Shown here: piece by piece, positions 1-10,703 of the stretch
How positions within the stretch are numbered: the first letter of the stretch is position 1
Layout of the letters: each line of letters begins with the position of its first letter
DNA from: Porogramme epimiltina
Lineage: Eukaryota; Basidiomycota; Agaricomycetes; Polyporales; Polyporaceae
Reading direction: 5' to 3'
Assembly: GCA_900155495.1 (NCBI GenBank)
Contig: FTLJ01000139.1
Coordinates: 91,912-155,911, forward strand
DNA: 64,000 nt
Translations under genes and position numbers: made by a program
The notes under the pieces: generated by a model
What the model saw: only the letters and a program-made list of their open reading frames with translations
What the model was told of the DNA's origin: nothing
Databases searched by the model: none

Positions 1-6
1 ACTCAC

Positions 7-1300
7 CGGGGGCGCGCCGCGACTCGTCGTAGCTCTTCTCGAGCTCCGCCAGGATCGTCTCCTGCATCTTCACCACCGCGTCCGCGCTCTCGCACGTCTT
101 GTAGCGCTCCAGCAGGTGTCTGCCCCCCATCGCCCGTCAGCGTCGCCTCAGCACCAGTGCCCATCGCGCGCGCGGAGGGGAGAGGGAAGGGAGGAGGACG
201 CACCGGTTGACCTCCCAGAAGGCGTGGCCCCAGCCGAAGCCGGAGAGGAGGCGCTCCGCGTACGCGTCGAAGCCGGCGATGTAGAACGCGGCGGCGAGCG
301 CCTCGACGCAGTTCAGCCGCCACGGCTTCCCGTAGTTGACCGGGTTCGTTGCGACGAGGTACGGCACTACGGTGTGCACAGGCGGGACGGGTGAGATGGC
401 AGAGAGGGCGCGGGTCGTTCCGCAGGACGGGCGGGGTGTGAAGGGCAAAGAAGGAAGCGGAGTGTCAGGATGGATAGAACGAGAAGGCACGAGGGGGGGA
501 TGGACGCACGCAGTCGCTCATGAGGGCTCGCGATGCGCCCGAACGGCACCTCATCCAGCCGCGCCCAGGAGCACTCGACGACGGCGAGCCCGCTCTGCGC
601 GATGATATCGCGGTCCGCGGGGCTCACGGGCATCGTACCCTTCGGCCTGCGCATTCGCGATCAGACCGGGGCCGTGTCCAGCAGAGTGCGTTCGATTTGG
701 TTTAGGGGACCGGATGGGTGGGCGGGCGGGATCTGGCACGGTGAGTGTGGGACGCGCGGGTGCGAGGGGGCGCGAGGGCTTACGAGACGACGACGCCGCG
801 GAACTTCTGCCCGACGCGCAGGGTCTGGATGAGCCCCTGCCGCGCGAGCTTCTTGCCTGAGCACCTGCGCGGGTCGCAGTGGTCAAAGTCCTGCGCGTCG
901 AGCGTGTGTGCGGCCGCGCGCCACAGTCGTCAATCGTGCGAGGGGAGGACAGAAGTGCGCACGGCGACTCACCCACATCGCGACCGGAACATCGATCGAG
1001 ACTTTATCATCTTCGTCTACGGATGTGTGTCCGATGCGAGTCGCGCGGGGGGCAAAGCGTAGAGTGTGAGCAAGTGCAGCACAGAAGAAAGGGAGAGGCG
1101 TGCGGCCACGGACCAGACTCGCCCGAGCCCTCCTCCCCATCGCTCCCATCCACCGCGCTCTCTGGACGGTCCTCAAACCCTCCTGGCGACCCCGCGCGCT
1201 GTCCATCGTGCCTCCGTTGACCCCGCCCACGCTGCGCGTGCCCGCCTCGCGCGAACGCCGCGCGCCCGCCGCGCTTCCCGCGTCCTCCTGGTCGTGGCAT
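7..1300 (-). CDS. TSR3: 18S rRNA aminocarboxypropyltransferase Tsr3 (3' end outside window)
   Basis: Tsr3 transfers the aminocarboxypropyl group of S-adenosylmethionine to a pseudouridine of 18S rRNA late in small-subunit maturation. Visible exons on the minus strand: 1114-1300, 973-1016, 784-890, 510-646, 204-366 and 7-119; all phases close and a donor lies at 1-6, so at least one more exon lies to the left. The start at 1300 gives a Gly/Arg-rich then acidic N-terminus, usual for the family. Diagnostic pieces are [20 protein letters not shown] (RLI-like N-terminal segment, split by an intron after VPVAMW), [20 protein letters not shown] and [20 protein letters not shown]. It is divergent from MRPL27. 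Family assignment is firm; only the C-terminus is unseen. Confidence 0.93.
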
Positions 1301-1612
1301 CCTCTTCGTCCTTGTACAAATGTGTGTTGCGCAGAGCAAAAAACCAGAAAGACGAGCAGCAGAAATCCGAGTGGCTCAGACAGATCGATGGCGGAAGAGA
1401 GAGAGAGAGCTGGGGGCGGAGCCCGAGGAAGGGGCTCGGCGGCGGGCGCTCGCGCTGCGGTAAGTAAATTCAAAGGCAAATCGTCCGCGTCGGCGCAGGC
1501 GACGAGCGCGCGCACGGGGGCTCGCACTCGTGGCGGCGGAGCGCCCGGGCCCGCCCTTTCCTCCACTTCCTCCTCCTCCTCCCTCCCCCTCCACCGTGGT
1601 CCATCGCCGACG
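1301..1612. promoter_or_regulatory. Divergent promoter region TSR3 / MRPL27
   Basis: These 312 bases separate two divergent start codons, so they must hold both promoters and 5' UTRs. The sequence is GC-rich, with a GA repeat near 1395-1409 and a pyrimidine-rich run (CTCC repeats) near 1558-1590 just upstream of the MRPL27 ATG. No clear TATA box is visible, as expected for housekeeping genes. Long open frames across it on both strands look like GC-driven shadows. Confidence 0.6.
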
Positions 1613-2285
1613 ATGATCCCGACCGCGCCCTGCCTCTCAAAAGCCCTCCGGAGGGCGCTCACGCCCAAGCGCGGCAACAAGGACTACTACAAGGGTGCGT
1701 CTCCCGCCTCTGCTGGCCTCTTCGTGTCCGCTGTCCGCCCTCCCCCGCCCACCCACTGCCCATCCTTTCCCCGGCCGGCACGGGAGCAGAAGGTAGACCG
1801 TGAAGCTCACCACCGCACACAGGGACACGCCAGGCGTACCTCCCGGGTGGGCACCGCACGGGCGCGCCGGGAAAGCACGTCGTGCGCGGCACGGCCAAGT
1901 ACCGGCTCGTCGACAGCCAGGTGCGCGTGTTCGTCGCGCCGCCCATCGAGGACATCCAGGCCTCCGCGGTGCGCCCCGCTCCTCTCTCCTCCCCCCGTTT
2001 TGCGCGCTGATGTGCTACCCCTCCCGCTCCCGCTCTCCCTCCCCCACGTGTGCTGTCCCCCTTCCCCCTACCCTACCGCGTCCGCTGCTGCGATACCGCC
2101 CTCGTCCTGGTATACAGCTGAAGCCGTACGTGTCCACGACGGTACCTGTGTCGAAGGCGTTCAACAAGGAGCTTTACGGCGGCAAGCTTCCCAGAGGAGG
2201 ACTCACACCGGAGCACTACTTTAAGGTCGCGCCGCGGGCCGTGCGGGAGTTGCAGGTCGAGGCTACTCCTTCTGCGTCGTCATGA
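1613..2285 (+). CDS. MRPL27: Mitochondrial ribosomal protein mL41 (Mrpl27)
   Basis: Structural protein of the large subunit of the mitochondrial ribosome. Exons 1613-1694, 1823-1968 and 2118-2285 join in phase to 131 residues, close to the short fungal members of the family. The family signature is KRGNKDYYKGTRQAYLPGGH (split by intron 1 after KG), followed by a stretch reading GKHVVRGTAKYRLVDSQVRV and then LKPYVSTTVP near the C-terminal third. The basic N-terminus (alternating Arg/Lys and Leu/Ala before KRGNKDYY) fits a mitochondrial targeting peptide. The ATG at 1613 is chosen because upstream in-frame sequence is low-complexity Ser/Pro. A tRNA-Glu gene follows on the other strand. Confidence 0.9.
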
Positions 2286-2382
2286 TATTTTGTACTTGCC
2301 CTTACGATATGCGCTACGACTTAATAAACCTTTCTACTGGGAGGCTGTCGATCCTTATTTGCTTGCAATGTTCAGTGGCAAC

Positions 2383-2388
2383 AAAAAA
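2383..2388 (-). terminator. RNA polymerase III terminator of tRNA-Glu
   Basis: Six A on the plus strand, hence six T on the transcribed minus strand, 24 bases past the tRNA 3' end. This is the usual Pol III stop signal. Confidence 0.6.
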
Positions 2389-2411
2389 CCGGAATCAACT
2401 GGTTCAACACG

Positions 2412-2483
2412 CTCCGATACGGGGAATCGAACCCCGAGCTACCGCGTGAAAGGCGGTAATGTTAGCCGTTACACCATATCGGA
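2412..2483 (-). tRNA. tRNA-Glu (anticodon TTC)
   Basis: Read on the minus strand this 72-base segment folds as a full cloverleaf. The acceptor stem TCCGATA pairs with TATCGGA and leaves discriminator G. The anticodon stem ACCGC/GCGGT carries a seven-base loop CTTTCAC with anticodon TTC. The T arm contains GGTTCGAATCC (box B) and the D arm contains TGGTGTAACGG (box A type). There is no intron. An identical 72-base copy lies at 55536-55607. Confidence 0.95.
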
Positions 2484-2783
2484 TTGGTAATAGTATTCTC
2501 CGCATATTACATCATTTGCAAAACTCTTGCTGACATACCTCCGCTTTCCCCACACTCGCTAAAAAGTTGTTATCTCCTTCCCGGATGTCCAGCGTTGACG
2601 AAGCCGTTGAAGATAGCAACGACGTTTAAACGGTGAGTCACTAGTGAGATTGCAGGCCGCCTCAGCCTCCTAATATCTATCATGGGCAGGAAACTGAATC
2701 TCTTGCTTGTTCCCCTCTAGGAAGCACTCAGGCGCCAGCTGCGCCCCGCTCGTTGTTTCAACCAGCGCAACCTCAGCGTAGCG
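2484..2783. other. Upstream region of the MFS transporter, possible 5' UTR intron
   Basis: No gene is seen. A GTGAGT donor at 2633 and a TCCCCTCTAG acceptor ending at 2720 could delimit an 88-base intron in the 5' UTR of the transporter that starts at 2784. This is inference only; a transcript would decide. Confidence 0.35.
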
Positions 2784-4971
2784 ATGACCGCAAACTCAGT
2801 CCCCACCGCCGACGAGCGCACCCCTCTCTTGGCAGACGCTGCATCCTCGAGAGATCAAAGCTCCCTCTCTTCGGGCTCTCAGGACGATTCTACCTTACAA
2901 GACGCACCGAATGGTGCAGATGACGATAACCCTGACAAGCCCAGCTTGTCGTTGACCGCCGTGGTCTGTGTTTTCCCTTTCCCCGTCGTATTTCTGACTG
3001 CTGACATGAATGTCGTGTCAGATGGCTCCACTGGTCGTTGGCATATTCATGGTAGCAATGGACACGACGATCGTCACTTCAACATACGCGTCCATCGGCA
3101 GCCAGTTTGAGCAGTTGCAAAACACGAGCTGGATCGCGACCGCATACATGCTCTCGTTGACAAGTTTCCAGTGTGTTTTACGCCCTCCTGTGTCATGCCT
3201 TTGGGGATACTGGTGCTGATTGCGTTGTCTAGGCCCCTGTATGGAAAGGTTTGCGCCATTTGGGCTCTCCATGACTCGATCGCTTACGTCGGCCTCTCGG
3301 GTGCAGCTCAGCGACATATTCGGCCGAAAACCGTGCATCTTGTTTGCTTACACCGTTTTTGCTATCGGCTGTGTGCTCTGCGGGCTCGCGCGCAACATGA
3401 CGGAGCTCATCGCTGCCCGCGCGCTCGCTGGTGTCGGAGGCGGTGGGATCAACACGTAGGCCGCGTACGCTCGGCACGGTCTTGGACGACAGGCTGATGA
3501 ATATTTGAATGTCCATAGCGTGGGGTCTATCATCATGTCAGATGTCGCCACTTTACGTCAACGCGGAGTGCTTCAGGGTGAGCCGCCTGTGCCACTTCCA
3601 CCTACGCATTCCTTCCGCTCACTGGGTGCCCTGAACAGGCATCGCGAACATTGCTTATGCCGCGGGGCAAGCTTCAGGCGCACCTTTGGGCGGACTCCTC
3701 GCAGATGGAAGCCCCGACGGCTGGCGCCTGTACGTCTAGCACTTGACACGACCCGCCGCCCACTGACGCGCCTGCTATAGCGCGTTCCTCCTGCAAGTAC
3801 CGCTCATGGTCCTCGCGATCTTCAGCGTCGGCTTCGGGCTCCCGCTTCCCCGCCCGCCGACGGGCGAGTTCCGCGCGAAGCTCGCGCGCGTCGACTTCGC
3901 GGGTGCGGGCGCGCTCGTCGCCGCCGTCTTCCTCCTCCTCCTCGGGCTCGACCGTGGCGGGAATATCGCGTGGGCGGACCGCGCGACGGTGGGCGCGCTC
4001 GCGGGCGCGGCGGCGTGCTTCGCGCTCTTCGTCGCGACGGAGGCGCGCTGGGCGCGCGAGCCGTTCGCGCCGAAGCGCATCGTCGCGAACCGCACGCTGC
4101 TCGCGAGCTACGTGTGCAACCTGCTCTCGAACGGCGCGGCGATCTCGCTCGTGTTCCACGTGTCGCTGTACCTCCAGGCGGTGCAGGGCGCGAGCGCGCG
4201 CGAGGTCGGGCTGGTCATGCTCCCGATGGTGTGCGGCGGCGTGGCGGGGAGCTTGACGGCGGGCTTCGTGATGCAGTCCACGGGGAGGTATTATGCGCTC
4301 ACGCTGATCACGTTCATTGTTATGCTTGTAGGGAGCGTGACAGTGTCGCTCATCACTGGCGTGGTGGAGTATTCGCTCGTCGGGCTGATATTTGGTAAGA
4401 CTCCAGTTGTTTTGTATTTCTCCAATGAATATCTCTGACTCTTTCTTAGGCATTGTCGCGAATAACTTTGGCATTGGTACGACGTCGCGTGTTCCTCACT
4501 CCTTGCGGTATTCATGCTAACATGCTGCGTCCACACCAGGTGCCGGTATAACCAGCACACTCATCGCCCTTGTTGCCAACGCGGGCAAGGACGACCAGGC
4601 CATCGCGACAGCTACATCCTACCTCTTCCGTTCGCTCGGCTCCGTAGTCGGACTCTCCGTCGGTACGACGCTTACCCAAGATGTTCTACGCCAAAGTCTC
4701 CGGAGGCGCCTCACGGGCGGGGATGTCGACGAAGTGAGAGACTCTCGTCCTGTCCCTCTTCTGGAGTATGTTGCTCACGCAGTTCCTGTAGATCATTATA
4801 CGCGTGCGCGAGTCCCTTGCTTACCTTGGTCAGCTGGAGCCCGCAGTACGTGCCAAGGTCGTTGCCGCATACCAGGACGGCCTCCAGGCGGCTTTCTGGT
4901 TCAGTGCCATCCTATCTGCCCTGACGGTCGTCAGCGCGGTGTTTGTGAAGGAAAAACGGCTTTCTCAGTGA
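2784..4971 (+). CDS. MFS transporter, DHA2 / Fnx1-VBA type
   Basis: A proton-coupled major facilitator of the 14-helix DHA2 group, closest in pattern to fungal vacuolar amino acid transporters (Fnx1, VBA). Exons 2784-2963, 3022-3170, 3233-3248, 3307-3455, 3519-3577, 3639-3729, 3781-4394, 4450-4476, 4540-4733 and 4792-4971 give 552 residues with all phases closed. The N-terminus (about 60 residues) is acidic and cytosolic, with DERTPLLAD. Motif A PLYGKLSDIFGRK is assembled across three exons, one only 16 bases long. Further landmarks are VAMDTTIVTSTYASIGSQF in helix 1, ARALAGVGGGGINT, and APLGGLLADGSPDGWR. The C-terminal stretch ending in FVKEKRLSQ closes after the last helix. Substrate and vacuolar location are inferred from family resemblance only. 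Confidence 0.88.
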
Positions 4972-5494
4972 TTCTGATAGATCGGACGGGTTACGGATAT
5001 CTGGTACTTGTGTACTAGAGAGCTAAGTTGCTTACGTTTAGTAAGCCTTACATGGAGGCATCTACCTGACCCCAATATTGGCTTACGCTCATCAATTGTC
5101 AGTGGCTGAAGAGTGCTTCTGGTCCGGTGGTGGAGTCGAATACTACGTAGTACGTAGTATGTTATGGGGCGCTCAGGACCGTGTGACCATCGGATGTAGA
5201 CCGGCGCAAGTTGCCAATGCCGTCAGAGGTTGATCTGCAGTCTCTTTCTGTTGTATGCCGTGCTTGCGTCTCTGCTTTTCCGAACCCTCTCGGCAGGCCT
5301 TTTAGTACAAATCTAGCACACATGTGCTTCATGAGCGAGACACTAGATCTGGATGAAGGTGCCTAATTTGGCGCCTTAGGGCTTACATCAGCGATGCTCC
5401 TAAAACACTTCAATCGGGAAGGGAGTCATTTTCGTTGCTTTCGCGCTACTTTCTATAGGCTCCGCTGCCATCTTGCGCTCGCCTCCCGTGCCTT
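4972..5494. other. Intergenic, no gene seen
   Basis: This stretch separates the transporter stop from the start of the F-box gene. It is AT-richer than its neighbours, has no long open frame with protein-like composition, and contains the 21-base palindrome at 5140-5160. Confidence 0.5.
5140..5160. repeat. Palindrome with 10-base arms
   Basis: ATACTACGTA, one central G, TACGTAGTAT: the arms are exact reverse complements. It holds two TACGTA cores and could be a site for a dimeric regulator or a chance palindrome. It lies 170 bases past the transporter stop. Confidence 0.6.
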
Positions 5495-7379
5495 ATGGCA
5501 GCGTCTTCGAGCCAGATAATTCCGCAAGTCTTTGTTCCGAATGGTAAGTTGTACTTCCTTTGTTACGTTCTCCAAATAGATGCTGAAACGACAAACGATT
5601 TGTTCGGTTGCTTGTGGTTCAAGGTCTACCCATGTTAGAAGACAATGAAGATGGTGAGGGGCACGTACAGCGCTTGGCTCGCGAGCATGCGGTGAGTGAA
5701 TCATTTGCACACTTCATGGGAAGGGCATCACTGAACAAACTGAATAGAACTCTCTTTTGATGGTCAACAAGCTTCCGCCGGAGATCCTCGTCCATATATT
5801 TTGGCTGTTACAAGAGAAGACCTACTGGTTCGAGCTAGGGGAAGATGAACTAGATAGTGACGTCCCATGGATTCAAGTCACTTGGGTGTGTCAACGATGG
5901 CGCTCTGTGGCCCTGTCCGCCCCTGCGTTGTGGACTACCATCTCTGCATCCTACCGTTGCCCTGCTGGACGTGCTCCCTATGGTGCAACCTGGGTATCTG
6001 CGTTCTTAGAACGATCAGCTAAAATGTTGTTAGAAGTCGGCATCGAAATCTTACACGCAGACGACTTCGTGCGGCGGGATACCTTGGCATTGTTGTATCT
6101 CAATGGCACCCGGATCCGTACCCTTGTCCTCGACACCCAGGGTGATTGTGGCGTCCCTTGTCGCCTCGAATCCCTCACGAACTCCATCGAGAACATGGCT
6201 TTCCTCGAAAACTTCCAGCTTATCCAAGAACATCCTCCTGCGGAAGGCAATGAGCCATGGATCGTCCATCTTCATGTCCTCCCCCGCCTCCGCTCGGTCA
6301 ATATGAGTGCTACCCACTTTCCATGGGGTTGGCGCTTCGGATCAATGTCGCTCCGCGCTCTCACCTTGACGGCTACTTACCGACGCCCATCCATCAATCA
6401 TTTCATTGGTTTCTTACAACGCTGCCCAGCGCTGGAATCCCTTTCCCTTGACGATTGCCTACCCATAGCGCCAGAGCGAACGGTAGCAACCTGGTGCGCC
6501 CTTGCTATCGCCTGCCTTCCGAAGCTTACCGAATTGTACGTCTGGGACACCCTCGAAGAGGTGCGGTTCATATGCGATTCTATCGAAGTTCCCTCCACCT
6601 GTTTCATCAACCTCAGGGCCAACGCGGACGGGCTACTCGATGACGACCCGGGCTCTCATCCCATTCGACTCTTTATTCCGTTGCCGTGCGGTTTTTATTC
6701 CCTTTACCACTCCGCACGTAGCCTCATGTTCTCAGAAGCCCCCTATCCCTTTCTCTCTTTGTCCGCGAAGGATTCGGACCCCGGCATCCTCAACGACGCT
6801 TGGGGCATCCCCAAGGCCGCCGGTCGCATGCTGATGAGTCTCGGAGACCTCGATGGCCGGACTCTCTGGCCGCCAGAGCCAGAGCTATGGACCAAATTGT
6901 GGGAGTCGTTCTCTCCCGCCCCACTCTCGTTCCTCGCTCTACGCTCGAGGACGTTCCTGGATATTTCGGAAGATATGTGGCATACGTGCTTCGCACAACT
7001 ACCGAGCCTTCAAACCATTGTCCTCTACGGGCGTGAAAACTCCTCCACCCTCGAGAACGCAGCGCGTATTCCAGAAAACGAGCGGCAAGGAGTAGATTTC
7101 CTGAACAGCTTCCTTCATGCTCTTTCTCCGCGGAGAAACCAAGATGGCGAAGCGGGACAACGTTGCGCAACACTTAGACGGATCGAGCTACATAACCTCC
7201 CACTTTTCGATAGTAGCGCAGCGTGTGCAGTTGGGTGCGCTCTCCGTCGACGCGCAGAGAGGGGTCTTCGGGTTCAAGAGGTCTATTTCAACAACTGCTA
7301 CTTCTACGAAGACGTCGGCGTCGATATCGACGTCTTCAAACGACGCTTCGAGGAATCTACTATTACAAGCATCGCGTAA
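5495..7379 (+). CDS. F-box protein (582 residues)
   Basis: Probably a substrate-recognition subunit of an SCF ubiquitin ligase, or one of the many Agaricomycete F-box proteins without known partners. Exons 5495-5543, 5624-5691 and 5748-7379 join in phase. The F-box spans roughly residues 43-95: NKLPPEILVHIFWLLQEK, then WIQVTWVCQRWRSVALSAPA with LWTTIS, the usual order LP-E-I-L-x-I-F, V-C-x-x-W, P-x-L-W. The remaining ~480 residues are leucine-rich and irregular, like degenerate LRRs of this fungal class. The first two short exons add an acidic N-terminus (LPMLEDNEDGEGHVQRLARE) that precedes the F-box in such genes. Substrate unknown. Confidence 0.85.
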
Positions 7380-7927
7380 GTTCATAGCCCCTGCAGTTGT
7401 ATGGTTTGGTTCACCGATTTTATCCAGTTACTCTATCGACTGTGAGAGAACGCTAGTTGGGAGTTTCAGGTGAGAGCGCTAGTCTAGTGATTTCCTCCTT
7501 TGGGTCTTCCTGATTCTGAACAGGACAGCGCTATGGTTAATTGAACGCAGAAGCAGGAGGGAGAGACTGCAGAGAGAGATGAGAGCTCGGCGCACGGAGA
7601 CTCGGAGAGTTAGAGGCGTACAAGTCACCCGGGGGCCGGGGCGGGTTTCTGGGTTACACGCGTGATGTTTCGGGCGGCGCTTTGGAAATTTCGTACCTGT
7701 TATTGAACAACTTCGATGTGGCTTTGGCCGTTCGTACCCACCTACTTTCTGGTTTGAGTGCAGGTCCGAAATGAGGGTTTATTGACCGCCTCCAAGCGCG
7801 CACTCTTGAAGCTCCTGTCGATTTTTCGTGAGAAAAGCCTCATAGCCAGCTTGTAGGATCATTGTTATCGATGACACCACTATAACCGAGTACAACCTCT
7901 CTTAGCCCAACCCCCGTATTTGAGTTT
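7380..7927. other. Intergenic, no gene seen
   Basis: Contains the 3' UTR of the F-box gene and the promoter of the acetyltransferase. No protein-like frame or RNA gene was recognised. Confidence 0.5.
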
Positions 7928-9002
7928 ATGCACGATCTGGATAGTATCATACTACGGCACGAATTGCATCCCGATGGTCAGTAAGCAAACGAGGCCCTGC
8001 TTTCACATTGACCGCACATGGCATCGATGACTCTATACACTGATATGCGTAGATACACTCATCGTGGCCGCCACCGATATGTACTGTCGCCTCATGAAAG
8101 ACGGTGTGTCCTCTGCTGATTCACAAGCTCACTCTATGTCGTTGTGTGCACACGTAGAGCACCCCGCACTCATATATGCTCTCGTTCTACATTGACTAGA
8201 CCCAAGCTTTATCGTTGCACTTTCCGGCCGCCTGGACCTCGCGTCACAAATGGCTCGTGCAGTGATTACACCCCTGGCACGCGTGTCTGGGGAGCTCTAC
8301 ACGGCAACCGATGCGCAGGGAACATTGGTCGGGTGTGCGATATGGGCGCCGCCCGGGCGCACGACGTTTGATACGTGGGTGTCGATGCGACAGCGTGTTT
8401 AGCCTGGGCTCTGACCTCTGTCTTCACGTGAATGGTGTAGGCCGGAGCAGATCGAGATGGGCATCCTAGACTTCTTGGCGAACCTTGACGAAGAGGGGAA
8501 ACGATACCAGGAAGAAGTCGTGCGTAGAAGTGTGGCCCATATCAGTCGCGTGTCTGGATTGAAAAGACGATAGATAGGCAAAACGCTGCCTGGATTCATC
8601 GATGAGACCATCGGTGTGCAGAAGGCGGAGCAAAACACGTACTGGTGCTGGTTTGCGATGGTGCGGGAGGACTACCAGGGGAAGGGGATCTGTCATCGCA
8701 TGTTCAACATGGTCTACGACAAGGTCAGTTCGTCAATCTTGGTTCACTTCGGCGGGCTGCTCACCTGCAGGTTGGACGCGGGTAGGCCAAAGCGACTGGT
8801 GCGACTATGGGTTTGCTCACGTCCCAGGAGGCAAATGCAAGTCACGTCCCCCACTTGAGCTCATTGAAGTTGTTGACGCTTATCTGAACAGGTCGCAAAG
8901 TACGAGAGGATGGGATTGAAGCTGAAGGGTCAAATGGATGTTCATTCACCATGGGGGGACTTCACATTCTACAGTATGAGTCGGGACACGGAGGGAGAGT
9001 AA
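7928..9002 (+). CDS. GNAT family N-acetyltransferase
   Basis: Acetyl-CoA-dependent acetyltransferase of unknown acceptor. Exons 7928-7976, 8053-8103, 8200-8374, 8441-8519, 8574-8723, 8786-8836 and 8892-9002 give 221 residues with all phases closed. The acetyl-CoA binding loop is REDYQGKGICHRMFNMVYDK (motif A, Q/R-x-x-G-x-G), preceded by a beta strand NTYWCWFAM. Motif B follows as AKATGATMGLLTSQEANVAK and YERMGLKLKG. An earlier strand pair reads SGELYTATDAQGTLVGCAIW. The pattern matches a family often present in many copies in Agaricomycetes. Intron 6 starts with GCAAGT, so it is GC-AG. The gene is convergent with the SURP gene, 102 bases apart. Confidence 0.82.
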
Positions 9003-9104
9003 GTTGCGTCGAAGGTGTTACTACAATTTACAATGGGTCAGCACAACGAGACAGCGACAGCAACAATGTGGTTCTAGAGACGAGGGAATTTCAGCCTCTC
9101 TGCG

Positions 9105-10452
9105 TCATCCATCCTTCTGCGCTCCCGCTTCCTTTTCCGCCCGTCGTTTCTCCGCCCATTCCTTCGCCCGCGCGCGTCTGGCTGCTTTTGCTACTTCATC
9201 GTCTTCAGAAATTACGTTTGGCGGGGGAGGCGGCGGATCTTCAACGTCAACACGGGAGGAAAGGTCTTTGGTGTTTTCTGTGTCGCCGCCTACCTCCGAG
9301 CCTGCTCCTTCCGCCTCCTCTTCCTCCTCATCCTCCTCATCCTCATCACTGTCAGACCCGTAACCCGCCAGACCTCCCATCGCTACCGGTTTAGCAGCGT
9401 CCTCTTTCCGCCTTTTCTCCGCCTCTTGCTCTAGTCGGAACTTGCCCTTCGCGAGGCGCCATGCGCGCCCCCAGCGGCCGCGAAGGAACGCGAAGCGCGG
9501 GTCTGCCCCGTGGTTCGCCAAGATGCGCATCTCGAGTTGCGCCGGGTTCGGCGAGCCGAGGATGTGTGCGGCGGTGCGGCGGATGAGCTCGCGCTGCGGC
9601 TCGTCGGGCTGAGGAAAAAGGAGGGTTGGCCCCATCAACGCGAACGTTGAAGATAGTTTGACGTACCTCTTCGTCGCTTCCGCCCCACCCCTCCCTTGGG
9701 TCCGCCTCCTCCTGGTCCCCGTCTTCATCACGTAGGGCGGCGAGACGTGCTTCGCGATCGCGGCTGATGACGCGCCGTCTCTTGTCACGTCGGTAGTCTT
9801 CTGCTTCGCTTACGGAGAAGAAGAACGTGTCTTCTGTGTCGGATGGCAAGTCGGACCAGCCACCAGGTGAGCCGGGATCCGAGGCTTGCGTCGTAGAAGG
9901 TAGCGGGGGATCCGGGAGGGACTCTAGCAGAAGCCTGGCATCGTACCTGTCGGAGAGTCATCAGAAGGGAGGGCAAGGGGGAAAGAGAAAGAGGAACATA
10001 GATGCCGTACAAAAACCGCTATAACTCCCCATGCATGATGCTCATGGAAATACCGTCTCAGATCAAACAACGAGACACGATGGACACCCAACCCAATCAT
10101 CACATACGGACACTTAGCAGGACGCGTACCTGTCCACCCACACGGCGTGTGTGTCGGGTTGGGTTGGCCTATCTACGCGCAAACCTGCGCTCCCCAATTC
10201 CATGTGGTCATCCTCATCCATGTCAAGAATCGTCTGCCCCCGACTCCACTGAATGAGCCCGTCTCCCGCCACGGTCTGCCCTGCCGCATTTTGAGCGACC
10301 TCCAGAGAGCTGGCAGCAGACCACGCTTGCGGGCCCCGTACCAGGTCCGCTTCGTGTGCTTGGATGAAGAGCGACGCGTCCGGTGGGGCAGATTGCTGGG
10401 GTTCGTGTACTTCATAGGGCCGGTTCTTTCGCTTTTTATACCGTGTTGCCAT
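9105..10452 (-). CDS. SURP / DRY_EERY domain protein (splicing regulator type)
   Basis: Likely a nuclear RNA-splicing factor related to SWAP proteins. Exons (minus) 10130-10452, 9667-9946 and 9105-9608 join in phase to 368 residues. The N-terminal part (about residues 30-125) matches the DRY_EERY pattern: EADLVRGPQAW, GLIQWSRGQTILDMDEDDH, then VDRYDARLLLESLP across intron 1. A single SURP module follows: RELIRRTAAHIL, LEMRILANHGADPRFAFLRG. The C-terminus is acidic (an Asp/Glu run at about residues 285-303) followed by Lys/Arg/Ala-rich coil. Metazoan SWAP has two SURP modules and an RS tail; here only one is seen and no RS tail. The start at 10452 gives a basic nuclear-type beginning MATRYKKRKNRPYEV. 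Confidence 0.82.
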
Positions 10453-10703
10453 TTGTTACTGCCAAAGAATATAGAACAGAGGCATGAAATTAGATTATGG
10501 GGGGGGGCGAGATGGGAGGAAAACAAGAGCAAGGAGCAACCGTTGGCGCGCTGACTCGAACCTGTGCGTGGGCGATGCTGGGCGCTTCGAGCTCCTTCAA
10601 AAACGGAAAACATATGGACTTCAGAGATGGCGCCAACAATATACAATATATTAGAAGTTAGATCGCGACCATGACTTGATTGTACAAACGGAGATGACAG
10701 CGT

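Noticed and set aside
883..1680. 265-codon minus-strand frame as a single TSR3 first exon
   Set aside because: The Tsr3-like N-terminus and the conserved VPVAMW segment join in phase only through an intron between 1017 and 1113.
1100..2224. 374-codon open frame on the plus strand
   Set aside because: It runs through the TSR3 5' region and the MRPL27 introns in a frame that only partly agrees with MRPL27. The conserved mL41 protein is explained by three spliced exons.
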